Assembly (NCBI RefSeq): GCF_007993935.1
Contig: NZ_VITY01000004.1
Location: 452,666-516,665 of the forward strand
Direction: 5' to 3'
Length of the DNA stretch: 64,000 bases
Source of the DNA: Bradyrhizobium macuxiense
GTDB taxonomy: Bacteria > Pseudomonadota > Alphaproteobacteria > Rhizobiales > Xanthobacteraceae
Below are positions 9,560 to 18,544 of the stretch, in pieces. A model generated the notes under the pieces. That model had not been told where the DNA came from. It ran no database searches and worked only from the letters and a program-made list of their open reading frames with translations. Each line of letters begins with the position of its first letter. Position 1 is the first letter of the stretch. A program made the translations under genes and the position numbers.

Positions 9560-9646
9560 CGTAGGATGGGTAGAGCGAAGCGAAACCCATCAGCTTCGAA
9601 GCGCAAGGAGAGATGATGGGTATCGCTTCGCTCCACCCATCCTACG
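9560..9646. repeat. Dispersed palindrome, CGTAGGATGGGT type
   Basis: A long inverted repeat. The left arm CGTAGGATGGGTAGAGCGAA and following GCGAAACCCATC pair with GATGGGTATCGCTTCGC and ACCCATCCTACG on the right, with a short centre. The same family recurs at 16039-16126. It lies just after the mmcB stop and before the regR terminator, between convergent genes. Confidence 0.85.
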
Positions 9647-9660
9647 AAGCAAGCCACGCC

Positions 9661-9695
9661 ACAAAAGCCAATGGCCGGGACTGAGCCCGGCCATC
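9661..9695 (-). terminator. Likely terminator of regR
   Basis: Read on the minus strand, a GATGGCCGGGC / GCCCGGCCAT-type hairpin is followed by TGGCTTTTGT. It lies about 25-55 bases after the regR stop, which fits an intrinsic terminator with a weak T-run. Confidence 0.6.
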
Positions 9696-9717
9696 GCAAG
9701 ACAATATGTAACTTCGC

Positions 9718-10272
9718 CTAGCGCGGGGCGCGCTTGGCGAGGATGCGCTGCAGGGTGCGGCGGTGCATGTTGAGGCGGCGCGCGGTCTCGGAGACGTTGC
9801 GGTTGCACATCTCGTAGATGCGCTGGATGTGCTCCCAGCGCACGCGGTCCGCTGACATCGGATTGGCCGGCAGCTCGGACTTCTCGGTGCCGGTCGCCAG
9901 CAGCGCGGCGACGACGTCGTCGGCGTCGGCGGGCTTCGACAGATAGTCGACGGCGCCCATCTTCACCGCGGTCACGGCGGTGGCGATGTTGCCGTAGCCG
10001 GTGAGCACGATCGCGCGCGCCTCGGGGCGCTTGCGCTTCAACGCCGAGACGACGTCGAGACCGTTGCCGTCGCCGAGGCGGAGGTCGACGACTGCGAAAG
10101 CGGGCGCGGCGCGGCCGATCTCGGCGAGACCATCAGACACCGTGTCGCATGACTTCACTGCGAACCCGCGCGTCTCCATCGCGCGCGACAGGCGTTCCAG
10201 GAACGGCTTGTCGTCCTCGACAATGAGGAGCGAGCGGTCGGCATGGTCATTCAGTTCAGTGATGGCGTTCAC
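9718..10272 (-). CDS. regR: RegA/ActR/RegR-type redox response regulator
   Basis: A 184-residue response regulator of the RegA/PrrA/ActR family, the global redox/oxygen regulator of alphaproteobacteria; it is called RegR in Bradyrhizobium. The receiver domain covers about residues 15-125, with acidic pair EDD near 19-21 and phospho-acceptor Asp63 in VVDLRLGDGNG. The C-terminal Fis-type helix-turn-helix (about 138-182) includes NVSETARRLNMHRRTLQR, the family signature. The start is GTG, preceded by GGAAC. Its kinase gene lies upstream on the same strand with a 135-bp gap. Known roles in the genus include nitrogen fixation, nitrate respiration and carbon metabolism. Confidence 0.92.
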   Translation of the reverse strand: MNAITELNDHADRSLLIVEDDKPFLERLSRAMETRGFAVKSCDTVSDGLAEIGRAAPAFAVVDLRLGDGNGLDVVSALKRKRPEARAIVLTGYGNIATAVTAVKMGAVDYLSKPADADDVVAALLATGTEKSELPANPMSADRVRWEHIQRIYEMCNRNVSETARRLNMHRRTLQRILAKRAPR

Positions 10273-10394
10273 GTTCCATTTTTCCCTGTGGCAGACACCT
10301 ATAATATGGGGACCTAGTGCGGCGCTGCCAAGGCAGCCGAAAGTCGCGTGCCATCCTGGAAACAGTGCTGCATCCGGTATGCCAGACGTTGCGA

Positions 10395-10411
10395 TTAAGA
10401 ACCGTTCTTAA
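10395..10411. promoter_or_regulatory. 17-bp perfect palindrome at the regS stop
   Basis: TTAAGAA-CCG-TTCTTAA is a perfect 7-bp palindrome that includes the regS stop codon and faces the regR gene 120 bases downstream. It could be an operator or just a short hairpin; no function can be assigned. Confidence 0.35.
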
Positions 10412-11727
10412 GCTTCGGCCTCGTCACCGGGCGCGGATTCCTCAAAGCGCTCGCGCGGCCAGACGATCTGCACCACGGCGCCGTGATCGGGGAATGGCCG
10501 ATTGGTAAACGACACCTTGGCTCCGGTGCGTTCCAGCAGCGTCCGTGCGATGAAAACACCCAAGCCCAAGCCGCCACGCGCATTTTGGGCCTCGTCTGCG
10601 CCCCGGCGGCGCGACAGATACGGCTCGCCGATCCGCTTCAGCATATCAGGCGCGATGCCCGGGCCATCGTCGGAAACGACGATCTCGATGGTTTCAGCGT
10701 TCCACCATGCATTCACCTCGACGGTCTGGTGCGCGAAATCGACCGCATTTTCGAGAATATTTCCGACACCATAAAGGATCGCGGGATTGCGCGCGGCGAC
10801 CGGTTCGCGCGTTGCTGCGACAGCAAGCCGCACCTTGATGTTGATGCCGAAATCGCGATGCGGCGCCACCGCCTCTTCGATCAGGGTCGACAGCTTCATG
10901 GTGTCGAACGGCGCGCCGCTTGATGACAATTGCGCAATCTTGCTCAGGATGTCGCGGCAACGCTGCGCCTGCTCGCGCACGGTCTTGAGGTCGCCGGCGA
11001 TGGCCGGGTCGTGCACCGTCTTCTCGAGCTCGCGCGAGATCAGGAAGATCGTCGACAGCGGCGTACCGAGTTCGTGCGCGGCGGCGGCGGCGAGACCGTC
11101 GAGCTGGGTCAGATGCTGTTCGCGCGTCAGCACGAGTTCGGTCGCGGCAAGCGCATCGGAGAGCTGGCGGGCCTCCTCGGTCACCTGGAACGCATAGAGG
11201 CTGGTGACGCCGATCGCGAGCAGGATCGAGAGCCAGACGCCGATCAGATAGATCGGCGGCAACACCAGGGGATCGTCGCCATCCCAGGGCAGCGGCAGAT
11301 GATAGAAGAACAGCGCCGAGGCGCAGGCGACCGCAAGGCAGCCGAGCGCGATCGTCAGCCGGATCGGCAGCACCGTGGCCGAAATCAGCACCGGCGCCAG
11401 GAACAGAAACGAGAACGGGTTCTGCAAGCCGCCGGTGAAGTACAAGAGCCCGCCGAGCTCGACGATGTTGAAGGCGAGCAAGGTCGCGGCATAGGCCGGC
11501 TCCAGCCGCTGCATCGGGTTGAAGGCGATCTGCAGCGCCAGATTGAGCAGCGCCGAGAACGTCACAATGATGACGCACGGCACGATCGGAACGTCGAATT
11601 CCAATCCCTGGGCGACGACGAAGATTGCGACGAGCTGGCCGAGTGCGGCGAGCCAGCGCAGCCGCAGGATCGTATCGAGGCGGACATAGCGGCGAGGTTG
11701 GCGGAAATCGGAAGCGACGTCGGTCAT
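10408..11727 (-). CDS. regS: RegB/ActS/RegS-type redox sensor histidine kinase
   Basis: A 439-residue membrane histidine kinase that senses redox state through the quinone pool and phosphorylates RegR. The N-terminal half has about six hydrophobic helices, with the conserved quinone-site motif GGLQNPF at residues 99-105. The H-box is AAAHELGTPLS with phospho-His218, and the conserved redox-active Cys of the family is present at about 257 (QRCRDIL). The ATPase domain follows, with the N-box around VGNILENAVDFA and the G-box DDGPGIAP. I used ATG 11727 because the protein then starts MTDVASDF; an extension to 11763 is possible. It is divergent from an ABC exporter. Confidence 0.92.
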   Translation of the reverse strand: MTDVASDFRQPRRYVRLDTILRLRWLAALGQLVAIFVVAQGLEFDVPIVPCVIIVTFSALLNLALQIAFNPMQRLEPAYAATLLAFNIVELGGLLYFTGGLQNPFSFLFLAPVLISATVLPIRLTIALGCLAVACASALFFYHLPLPWDGDDPLVLPPIYLIGVWLSILLAIGVTSLYAFQVTEEARQLSDALAATELVLTREQHLTQLDGLAAAAAHELGTPLSTIFLISRELEKTVHDPAIAGDLKTVREQAQRCRDILSKIAQLSSSGAPFDTMKLSTLIEEAVAPHRDFGINIKVRLAVAATREPVAARNPAILYGVGNILENAVDFAHQTVEVNAWWNAETIEIVVSDDGPGIAPDMLKRIGEPYLSRRRGADEAQNARGGLGLGVFIARTLLERTGAKVSFTNRPFPDHGAVVQIVWPRERFEESAPGDEAEA

Positions 11728-11774
11728 GTCAGGGACTTTAGCTTTGCCGTGGGCGGCGCACAAATTCGCGACTT

Positions 11775-11804
11775 AGCGCAAGGATGCAGACCAAGCCTTG
11801 CGCT
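11775..11804. promoter_or_regulatory. Inverted repeat between regS and the ABC exporter
   Basis: AGCGCAAGG and CCTTGCGCT form 9-bp perfect arms around a 12-base centre in the 106-bp divergent intergenic region. Its place suits an operator serving both directions, for example RegR autoregulation. I could not match it to a known box with confidence. Confidence 0.4.
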
Positions 11805-11833
11805 TATTGTCGCAATGGCTCAATGACGACCAT

Positions 11834-12640
11834 ATGCAACAGCGCGGGACAGGTCAGGCGCAAGCGCCCAATCAGCCGCCGGTGGCCGATCAGGACGGAT
11901 CGGCCGCGATCGAGGTCGTGGACCTGGTCAAGCTCTACAAGACCACCCACGCGGTTGACGACATCTCCTTCCGTATCGCGCGCGGCAGCATCACCGGCCT
12001 GCTCGGCGGCAACGGCGCCGGCAAGACCACGACGATCGCGATGATCATGGGGCTGGTGCTGCCGACCTCGGGCCGCGTCAGCGTGCTGGGCGCGAAAATC
12101 CCCGAGCAGCGCTATGACGTGCTCGGCCGAATGAATTTCGAGAGCCCCTATGTCGACATGCCGATGCGGCTCACGGTGCGGCAGAACCTGACCATTTTCG
12201 GCCGCCTCTATGCCGTGAAGCAGCTGCGCGAGCGGATCGACCAGCTCGCCACCGATCTCGATCTCAAGGAATTTTTGGACCGCTCCAACGGCAAGCTCTC
12301 GGCCGGGCAGAAGACCCGCGTCGCACTGGCGAAGGCGCTGATCAACGAGCCGGACCTGCTGCTGCTCGACGAGCCGACCGCCTCGCTCGACCCGGATACC
12401 GCCGACTGGGTGCGGCAGCATCTCGAGACCTATCGCAAGACCCATAACGCGACCATCCTGCTGGCGTCGCACAACATGCTGGAGGTCGAGCGGCTCTGCG
12501 ACCGCGTCATCATCATGAAGCGCGGCAAGATTCAGGACGACGACAGCCCGGAACGGATCATGGCGCGCTACAACCGCGACACGCTGGAAGAGGTGTTTCT
12601 CGACGTGGCGCGCGGCCGCCTGCGGGAGGGCACATCATGA
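11834..12640 (+). CDS. ABC exporter ATP-binding protein
   Basis: A 268-residue ATPase of the ABC-2 (DrrA/CcmA-like) exporter group. Walker A is GGNGAGKTT, the signature is LSAGQKTR, and Walker B is LLLLDEPTASLD, followed by the His switch ASHNMLE. Start ATG 11834 is used; the open frame reaches 11798. Its stop overlaps the start of the permease by 4 bases (ATGA), so the two are translationally coupled. Substrate is unknown. The intergenic inverted repeat shared with regS hints at redox control, which is an inference. Confidence 0.88.
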   Translation: MQQRGTGQAQAPNQPPVADQDGSAAIEVVDLVKLYKTTHAVDDISFRIARGSITGLLGGNGAGKTTTIAMIMGLVLPTSGRVSVLGAKIPEQRYDVLGRMNFESPYVDMPMRLTVRQNLTIFGRLYAVKQLRERIDQLATDLDLKEFLDRSNGKLSAGQKTRVALAKALINEPDLLLLDEPTASLDPDTADWVRQHLETYRKTHNATILLASHNMLEVERLCDRVIIMKRGKIQDDDSPERIMARYNRDTLEEVFLDVARGRLREGTS

Positions 12641-13461
12641 GCGAGATCGCCAGCCATCACGCGCACGGCATTTCACTGCAACGCATCAATGCGATGGTGC
12701 TGCGCTATTGGTATCTCCTGATGTCGTCATGGCCGCGGCTCCTCGAGCTGATCTACTGGCCGGCCTTGCAGATCATCACCTGGGGCTTCTTGCAGAACTA
12801 CATCTCGCAGGCATCCGGCTTTTTCGCCAGAGCGGGCGGCACGCTGATCGGCGCCGTGATCCTGTGGGACATCCTGTTCCGCGGCCAGCTCGGCTTCTCG
12901 ATCTCGTTCCTGGAAGAGATGTGGGCGCGCAATCTCGGCAATCTGATGATGAGCCCGCTGAAGCCGATCGAATTCCTGCTCTCGCTGATGATCATGAGCC
13001 TGATCCGGCTCGCCATCGGCGTGATCCCGATGACGCTGCTGGCGCTGTTCTTTTTCGGCTTCAATTTCTACGCCATCGGGCTGCCGCTGATCGCGTTCTT
13101 CTGCAATCTGATCTTCACAAGCTGGTCGGTCGGGGTGTTCGCCTCGGGCCTCGTGCTGCGCAACGGGTTAGGGGCCGAGAGCATCGTCTGGACATTGATG
13201 TTCGCGGTGATGCCGCTCGCCTGCATCTACTATCCGGTCGAGGTGCTGCCGGCCTGGCTGCAGATTGTCGCCTGGACGTTGCCGCCGACCTACGTGTTCG
13301 AAGGCATGCGGTCGCTGCTGATCGATCACGTCTTCCGCCCCGACCTGATGGCGTGGGCGCTGGCCATCAACGCCATCCTCTTTGCTGCCTCTTTTGCGAT
13401 CTTCCTTGCCCTTTTGCAGAGCGCCAAGCGCAACGGGTCGCTGCTCAACAGTGGTGAATAA
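12637..13461 (+). CDS. ABC-2 type exporter permease
   Basis: A 274-residue integral membrane protein with about six hydrophobic helices, typical of ABC-2 permeases. It partners the ATPase with which it overlaps by ATGA. Segments such as WPRLLELIYWPALQIITWGF near the start and LPAWLQIVAWTLPPTYVFEG near residue 200 fit the family. No accessory membrane-fusion gene is adjacent, so it is probably a simple two-component half-transporter dimer. Confidence 0.87.
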   Translation: MSEIASHHAHGISLQRINAMVLRYWYLLMSSWPRLLELIYWPALQIITWGFLQNYISQASGFFARAGGTLIGAVILWDILFRGQLGFSISFLEEMWARNLGNLMMSPLKPIEFLLSLMIMSLIRLAIGVIPMTLLALFFFGFNFYAIGLPLIAFFCNLIFTSWSVGVFASGLVLRNGLGAESIVWTLMFAVMPLACIYYPVEVLPAWLQIVAWTLPPTYVFEGMRSLLIDHVFRPDLMAWALAINAILFAASFAIFLALLQSAKRNGSLLNSGE

Positions 13462-13590
13462 ATGTCACTTTCGCGTGGATTCTCGGGGTTTTAACCCGAT
13501 ATCGACCCCATATTGGGCTCGCGGCGCATTGACGCATTGTTACGCATTCGTCAGAGTGTTGCAGCGCAAAAGGGGGTCTGAAGAAATACT

Positions 13591-14919
13591 ATGCCCATTG
13601 GTGAATTTGGCGGTGCACCGCCCCTGGCGGCGGGAGGCAGCCCGGCACTCACGACGCCGCTGTACTGGATGTACGAAATGGCGCAGGCGTCGCTCAATCC
13701 GGCGCGCGCGGTGACCGACGCCACCAAGATCCTGTTTGAGAACCCGCTCAATCCGTGGACCCACACCCAGTTCGGCAAGTCGGTCGCGGCGGCCTGCGAA
13801 TTGTTCGAGCGCACCACCCGCCGCTACGGCAAACCGGATTGGAACCTGCCGACGACCGAGGTCAACGGCATCCGCACGGCGGTCGAGGTTCGTACGGTCT
13901 GGGAAAAGCCGTTCTGCCGCCTGCTGCATTTCGATCGCAAGCTGACGCGCCCGCTGCGCTCGCCGCAGCCGCGCGTGCTGATCGTGGCGCCGATGTCCGG
14001 CCACTATGCGACGCTGCTGCGCGGCACGGTCGAGGCGTTCCTGCCGACGCACGAGGTCTACATCACCGACTGGGCCGACGCGCGCATGGTGCCGCTCGCG
14101 GCCGGCCGGTTCGATCTGGACGATTATGTCGATTACCTGATCGAGATGCTGCATGCGCTCGGCGGCAACATGCATGTGATCGCGGTGTGCCAGCCCTCGG
14201 TGCCGGTTGTTGCGGCCGTCTCCGTGATGGAAGCGAACCACGACCCGTTCGTGCCGCTGTCGATGACGCTGATGGGCGGCCCGATCGACACCAGGCGCAA
14301 TCCGACCGCGGTCAACAACCTCGCCGAAGAGCGCGGCATCGAGTGGTTCCGCAACAATGTCATCACCAAGGTGCCGTTCCCGCATCCGGGCGTGATGCGC
14401 GATGTCTATCCGGGCTTCCTGCAGCTCAACGGCTTCATCAGCATGAACCTCGATCGGCACATGGACGCGCACAAGGCGCTGTTCGCCAATCTGGTGAAGG
14501 GTGACGGCGATCTCGTCGACAAGCACCGTGAGTTCTATGACGAATATCTCGCGGTGATGGACCTCACCGCCGAGTATTACCTGCAGACCGTCGATCTCGT
14601 CTTCGTCAAGCACGCGCTGCCGAAGGGCGAGATGACCCATCGCGGCAAGCCGGTCGATCCGTCGAAGATCCGCCGCGTCGCGCTGATGACGGTGGAAGGC
14701 GAGAAGGACGATATCTCCGGTCTCGGTCAAACCGAGGCGACGCACGCGCTCTGCACCGCGATTCCGAACCATCGCCGTGTCCACTACGTGCAGAAGGGCG
14801 TCGGGCACTATGGCGTGTTCAACGGGTCGCGTTTCCGCTCCGAAATCGTGCCGCGGATCTCCGATTTCATGGTTTCGGCGGCCAATACGCGGCTTTCCTT
14901 GGTCGCCGCAGCCGAATAG
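13591..14919 (+). CDS. phaZ: Intracellular polyhydroxyalkanoate depolymerase PhaZ
   Basis: A 442-residue intracellular PHB depolymerase that mobilises storage granules to 3-hydroxybutyrate units. The family is distinguished by a catalytic Cys in place of Ser: here AVCQPSVP with Cys at about residue 200. The N-terminal region (WMYEMAQASLNPARA) and the C-terminal GHYGVFNG with the likely catalytic His match PhaZ1-type enzymes. There is no signal peptide. ATG 13591 starts 129 bases after the exporter genes, and a strong terminator follows. The PHB-esterase at 1.4 kb is a different family. Confidence 0.92.
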   Translation: MPIGEFGGAPPLAAGGSPALTTPLYWMYEMAQASLNPARAVTDATKILFENPLNPWTHTQFGKSVAAACELFERTTRRYGKPDWNLPTTEVNGIRTAVEVRTVWEKPFCRLLHFDRKLTRPLRSPQPRVLIVAPMSGHYATLLRGTVEAFLPTHEVYITDWADARMVPLAAGRFDLDDYVDYLIEMLHALGGNMHVIAVCQPSVPVVAAVSVMEANHDPFVPLSMTLMGGPIDTRRNPTAVNNLAEERGIEWFRNNVITKVPFPHPGVMRDVYPGFLQLNGFISMNLDRHMDAHKALFANLVKGDGDLVDKHREFYDEYLAVMDLTAEYYLQTVDLVFVKHALPKGEMTHRGKPVDPSKIRRVALMTVEGEKDDISGLGQTEATHALCTAIPNHRRVHYVQKGVGHYGVFNGSRFRSEIVPRISDFMVSAANTRLSLVAAAE

Positions 14920-14991
14920 GTATCACCCCGGCCGCGATTATCGCGTCCGAGTAAGTCACTGATTTAACTAAAAGAATCTCAAATCAGCCGA

Positions 14992-15035
14992 GGCTCAAGT
15001 GATGAATTTAATTTCATCTCTTGGGCCTTTTTCGC
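14992..15035 (+). terminator. Intrinsic terminator of phaZ
   Basis: A long stem (GGCTCAAGTGATGAA pairing with TTCATCTCTTGGGCC, one mismatch) is directly followed by TTTTT. It lies 72 bases after the phaZ stop. The rest of the 14920-15201 gap is AT-richer and holds no gene that I can support. Confidence 0.8.
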
Positions 15036-15201
15036 GACTCCGATTCATCGCAAAAATTCCGGTTCCGACCCCTGCCGGTAGAGGTCAATTAACGGCCGAC
15101 CCCTGTATATTGGGCAAATGATTTGTTTTTGCGCCGAGCGCTTTCCCTGGCGGCGGATATGGCAAAGTTCGGGCGAACTCCTGCTCCCCGGACTCTCAGA
15201 A

Positions 15202-15957
15202 ATGGCTACTCGCGCGCTCCTCTATCGGCGGCCTGCCGAACCCGCGACCGTATTGGTCAGACACGGCTCCCAGTTTTTCACTGTCAGGTTGCGCCGGCAC
15301 CGGCGCGCACGCCGCTATACGCTCAGGATTCATCCGACCGACCGTGAAGCGATCCTGACCATGCCGCCGCGCGGCACGATCATCGAAGCCAAGGAGTTCG
15401 CCAATATCCATGGCGGCTGGATCGCCGCCCGCCTTGGCCGTTTGCCGAAGGCCGCGCCGTTCCAGCCCGGCACCGTGGTGCCGTTGCGCGGTGTGCCGCA
15501 TCGGCTGGTACATCGCTCGGGCGAGCGCGGCACGGTGTGGACCGAAACGCGCGACAGCGGCGAGAAGATCCTTTGCGTCGCCGGCGGCGTCGAGCACATG
15601 GATCGACGCGTGCATGACTTCCTCAAGCGCGAGGCGCGCAAGGATCTGCAAAAGGCGGCTTCACTGCACGCCGCGGAACTCGGCGTGCGGGTGCGGCGGA
15701 TCTCGATCCGCGACCAGTCCAGCCGCTGGGGCTCGTGCACCTCGGCGGGGTCGCTGTCGTTCTCGTGGCGGCTGATCCTGGCGCCGCCCTTCGTGCTCGA
15801 TTATCTCGCCGCGCATGAGGTCGCGCATCTCGTCGAGATGAACCATTCGGCGCGGTTCTGGCGGGTGGTCGACAAGGTCTGCGCCTCGGTCACGCGTGCC
15901 AAGACCTGGCTCGATACCCACGGCAACGACCTGCACCGCTACGGGATCCAGGAGTAG
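15202..15957 (+). CDS. M48/YgjP-type zinc metallopeptidase
   Basis: A 251-residue protein of the YgjP/DUF45 group of M48-like metallopeptidases. The zinc motif is HEVAH at residues 205-209, followed by NHSARFWRVVD, in which the second His fits the third ligand of the family; SRWGSCTSAGSLSFSW upstream is also a family hallmark. ATG 15202 was chosen because the 28 codons before it (from 15118) have poor third-position GC and an unusual Cys/Trp-rich composition. It would be cytoplasmic; substrates are unknown. Confidence 0.83.
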   Translation: MATRALLYRRPAEPATVLVRHGSQFFTVRLRRHRRARRYTLRIHPTDREAILTMPPRGTIIEAKEFANIHGGWIAARLGRLPKAAPFQPGTVVPLRGVPHRLVHRSGERGTVWTETRDSGEKILCVAGGVEHMDRRVHDFLKREARKDLQKAASLHAAELGVRVRRISIRDQSSRWGSCTSAGSLSFSWRLILAPPFVLDYLAAHEVAHLVEMNHSARFWRVVDKVCASVTRAKTWLDTHGNDLHRYGIQE

Positions 15958-15986
15958 GCGGCTCTTCGCGTCAAATCTGTGCTGTC

Positions 15987-16008
15987 ATCGCCCGCGAAAG
16001 CGGGCGAT
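15987..16008. repeat. Short perfect hairpin with GAAA loop
   Basis: ATCGCCCGC-GAAA-GCGGGCGAT is a perfect 9-bp stem 30 bases after the peptidase stop. It looks like one arm of a dispersed intergenic repeat and could act as a terminator-like or mRNA-stabilising hairpin. Confidence 0.6.
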
Positions 16009-16038
16009 CCAGTATCCCAGAGACGCCTGTGGCAGCTC

Positions 16039-16126
16039 CGTAGGATGGGTAGAGCGAAGCGAAACCCATCAATTAATGTCCGCGGCACGAAGTTGATGGG
16101 TTTCGCTGCGCTCTACCCATCCTACG
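16039..16126. repeat. Dispersed palindrome, CGTAGGATGGGT type (second copy)
   Basis: The arms CGTAGGATGGGTAGAGCGAA and GCGAAACCCATC are mirrored by GATGGGTTTCGCTGCGCTCT and ACCCATCCTACG. It is the same family as 9560-9646 but with a different centre. It lies between convergent peptidase and PBP genes. Confidence 0.85.
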
Positions 16127-16132
16127 CATCGC

Positions 16133-18412
16133 CTACCGAAACAACCGATCCGCCAGCCAGCCATCCAGTCCCGCCGCAGCCTCCGGCCGCGCATTCGGGT
16201 TGGGTGGTGGCGCCGATGCGCGAGCCGGCGTCGGCGGGGGCTGGCGGTAATAGCCGCCGCCGGATGGCACCGGCGCGGGTGGCGGCGCCTGCATCGGCGG
16301 TTGAATCTGCATCGGGGCCGCCGGCGCGGATGGCGCTGATATCTGCGACGAGATCTGCATCAGGTTCGCCGGCGCCCAGCTCCCTTGCGAGTTCGGGATC
16401 GCCGCGACCGGCACGCCTTGGTGCGCGGCCTTCATAAAACGGGTCCACACTTCCACCGGCAATCCGCCGCCGGTCGCCTTCTTGGTCGGCGAGTTGTCGT
16501 CATTGCCGAGCCAGACGCCGGTGACGAGCTTGGCGGTGTAGCCGATGAACCAGGCATCGCGGTAATCCTGGCTGGTGCCGGTCTTGCCGGCGGCGGTCCA
16601 GCCGGGGATCTCGGCCTTGCGCGCGGTGCCCGAGATCAGCGTCTCGCGCATCATGCTGTTCATCATCGCGTCATAGCGCGGCTCGATCACCTGGTTGGGG
16701 GGATCGACGGGGCGGTCATAGAGCAGCTTGCCCGAGCTGGTCTTGATCCTGGTCACCACATGCGGCGACACGGCGTAGCCGCCATTGGCGAACGGCGCAT
16801 AGGCGCCGACCAGTTCAAGCACGGACACTTCCGAGGTGCCGAGCGCGATCGAGACGTTGGGCTCGAGCTTGGAGGAGATGCCGAGCCGGTGCGCGGTGCG
16901 AACGACGTTCCTGGCGCCGACCTCGACGCCGAGCCGCACCGCGACCGTGTTCAGCGACATCGCCAGCGCCTGGGTCAGGGTCACCGAGCCGAAATATTCG
17001 TGGGTGTAGTTCTCCGGCTTCCAGCCCTTGATGTCGAGCGGGGCGTCGGTGCGGATCGTGTCCGGCGTCAGCCCTGCCTCGACCGCGGTGAGATAGACGA
17101 ACGGCTTGAACGACGAGCCTGGCTGCCGCTTCGCGGTGACCGCGCGATTATACTGGCTCTCGGAATAGTTCCGGCCGCCGACCATGGCGCGCACCGCGCC
17201 ATCGGGCGTCATCGCCACCAGCGCGCCCTGGCTGACGTTGAACTTCACGCTCTTGGCGGCGAGTTCGTCGATCACGGCAGCTTCTGCGACGGCCTGCAGC
17301 TTCGGATCGATCGTGGTCTGCACGATGATGTCCTGGTCGATCTGGCCGACCAGATCGTCGAGCACTTCGCCGATCCAGTCGGCGACATAGTTCACGGTGC
17401 CGGCGCCGGCCGGTTTCACCGCAATCGAGGGCTGGCCGATCGAAGCTTTCGCCTGCGCCTCGGTGATGAACTTGGCGTCGGCCATCGCCGCGAGCACGAC
17501 CTGGGCGCGCTGTTCCGCGCCTTCGGGATTGCGGTTCGGCGCCAGCCGCGACGGCGACTTGACGAGACCGGCGAGCATCGCAGCTTCCGGCAGGGTCACA
17601 TTCTTCGCCGACTTGCCGAAATAGCGTTGCGCGGCGGCCTCGACGCCATAGGCGCCGGAGCCGAAATAGACGCGGTTGAGGTAGAGCTCGAGAATCTCGT
17701 TCTTGGAATGCTTGCGCTCCAGCCACAGTGCGAGCTCGGCCTCCTGCAGCTTGCGCTGCATGGTGCGCTCCTGGGTCAGGAACAGGTTCTTGGCGAGCTG
17801 CTGCGTCAAGGTCGAGCCGCCCTGCGACACACCCCGATGCAGCACGTTGGTGACGGCCGCGCGCAAAATGCCGACCGGGTCGACACCGAAATGCGAATAG
17901 AAGCGGCGGTCCTCGATCGCGATGAACGCTTTCGGCAGATAGGGCGGCAGATCCTTCAACGCGATGTTAGCGCCGGCCATCTCGCCGCGCTGCGCCAGCA
18001 CTGAGCCGTCGATGCCGACGATCTGGATCGTCGGCGGACGCTTGGGAATCTCCAGCGACTGGATCGGCGGCAGATGCGCGCCGACCCACACCACGACACC
18101 GATCACCGCAATGCCGGCCCACAGGCCGAGCACGGCGGTCCAGTAGAACAGCCGGCCGATGCCGAAGCCGCGCGACTTGCTGCGCCGCTTGCTGCCGCTG
18201 CGCGACGGGCGCGGTCTCTCGCTACCGGAATCGCTGCTCTTGTCGGCGTTCCTTTCGCTGGTCTTGGGTTTCGATTTGGCGGGCTTTTCGTCGTCGCCGC
18301 CGCCGGGAATGCGATCGGAGGGCGACAGTCTGAGGTCGGCAAGCGCGGCCGGAAGCCCGAACAGCGGCTCCTTGCGTCCACCGCCTTTTTTACGTCCCCA
18401 CGCCATCCGCAA
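16133..18412 (-). CDS. Penicillin-binding protein 1A family (bifunctional)
   Basis: A 759-residue class A penicillin-binding protein making and cross-linking peptidoglycan. A Lys/Arg/Ser-rich cytoplasmic N-terminus (about 1-85) precedes one membrane helix (about 88-115). The GT51 glycosyltransferase domain carries EDRRFYSHFG, and the transpeptidase has Ser433 in PGSSFKPF and the KTGTSQDYRDAW box. The tail after about residue 690 is Pro/Ala/Met-rich and low complexity. The start could be ATG 18412 or the ATG two codons later. It is convergent with the M48 peptidase. Confidence 0.92.
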   Translation of the reverse strand: MRMAWGRKKGGGRKEPLFGLPAALADLRLSPSDRIPGGGDDEKPAKSKPKTSERNADKSSDSGSERPRPSRSGSKRRSKSRGFGIGRLFYWTAVLGLWAGIAVIGVVVWVGAHLPPIQSLEIPKRPPTIQIVGIDGSVLAQRGEMAGANIALKDLPPYLPKAFIAIEDRRFYSHFGVDPVGILRAAVTNVLHRGVSQGGSTLTQQLAKNLFLTQERTMQRKLQEAELALWLERKHSKNEILELYLNRVYFGSGAYGVEAAAQRYFGKSAKNVTLPEAAMLAGLVKSPSRLAPNRNPEGAEQRAQVVLAAMADAKFITEAQAKASIGQPSIAVKPAGAGTVNYVADWIGEVLDDLVGQIDQDIIVQTTIDPKLQAVAEAAVIDELAAKSVKFNVSQGALVAMTPDGAVRAMVGGRNYSESQYNRAVTAKRQPGSSFKPFVYLTAVEAGLTPDTIRTDAPLDIKGWKPENYTHEYFGSVTLTQALAMSLNTVAVRLGVEVGARNVVRTAHRLGISSKLEPNVSIALGTSEVSVLELVGAYAPFANGGYAVSPHVVTRIKTSSGKLLYDRPVDPPNQVIEPRYDAMMNSMMRETLISGTARKAEIPGWTAAGKTGTSQDYRDAWFIGYTAKLVTGVWLGNDDNSPTKKATGGGLPVEVWTRFMKAAHQGVPVAAIPNSQGSWAPANLMQISSQISAPSAPAAPMQIQPPMQAPPPAPVPSGGGYYRQPPPTPARASAPPPNPNARPEAAAGLDGWLADRLFR

Positions 18413-18544
18413 CGCTCACCCTTACAGGGGCGCACGCTAGCGTTCCTGGTTTAAGGGGCGGTTACGCAAAGCTTAACGGGGGATTAGGAGGTGAGGCAGC
18501 GCGTTGCTATATGACGCTGGAACAAGAAGCAGGGAGCACCGCAT

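Noticed and set aside
15118..15201. N-terminal extension of the M48-type peptidase
   Set aside because: Codon third positions are AT-rich and the sequence is Cys/Trp-rich without a ribosome site; ATG 15202 is better.
16385..18004. 539-codon plus-strand frame opposite the PBP gene
   Set aside because: Arg/Asp/Gly-rich shadow without motifs; the minus strand has all class A PBP boxes.
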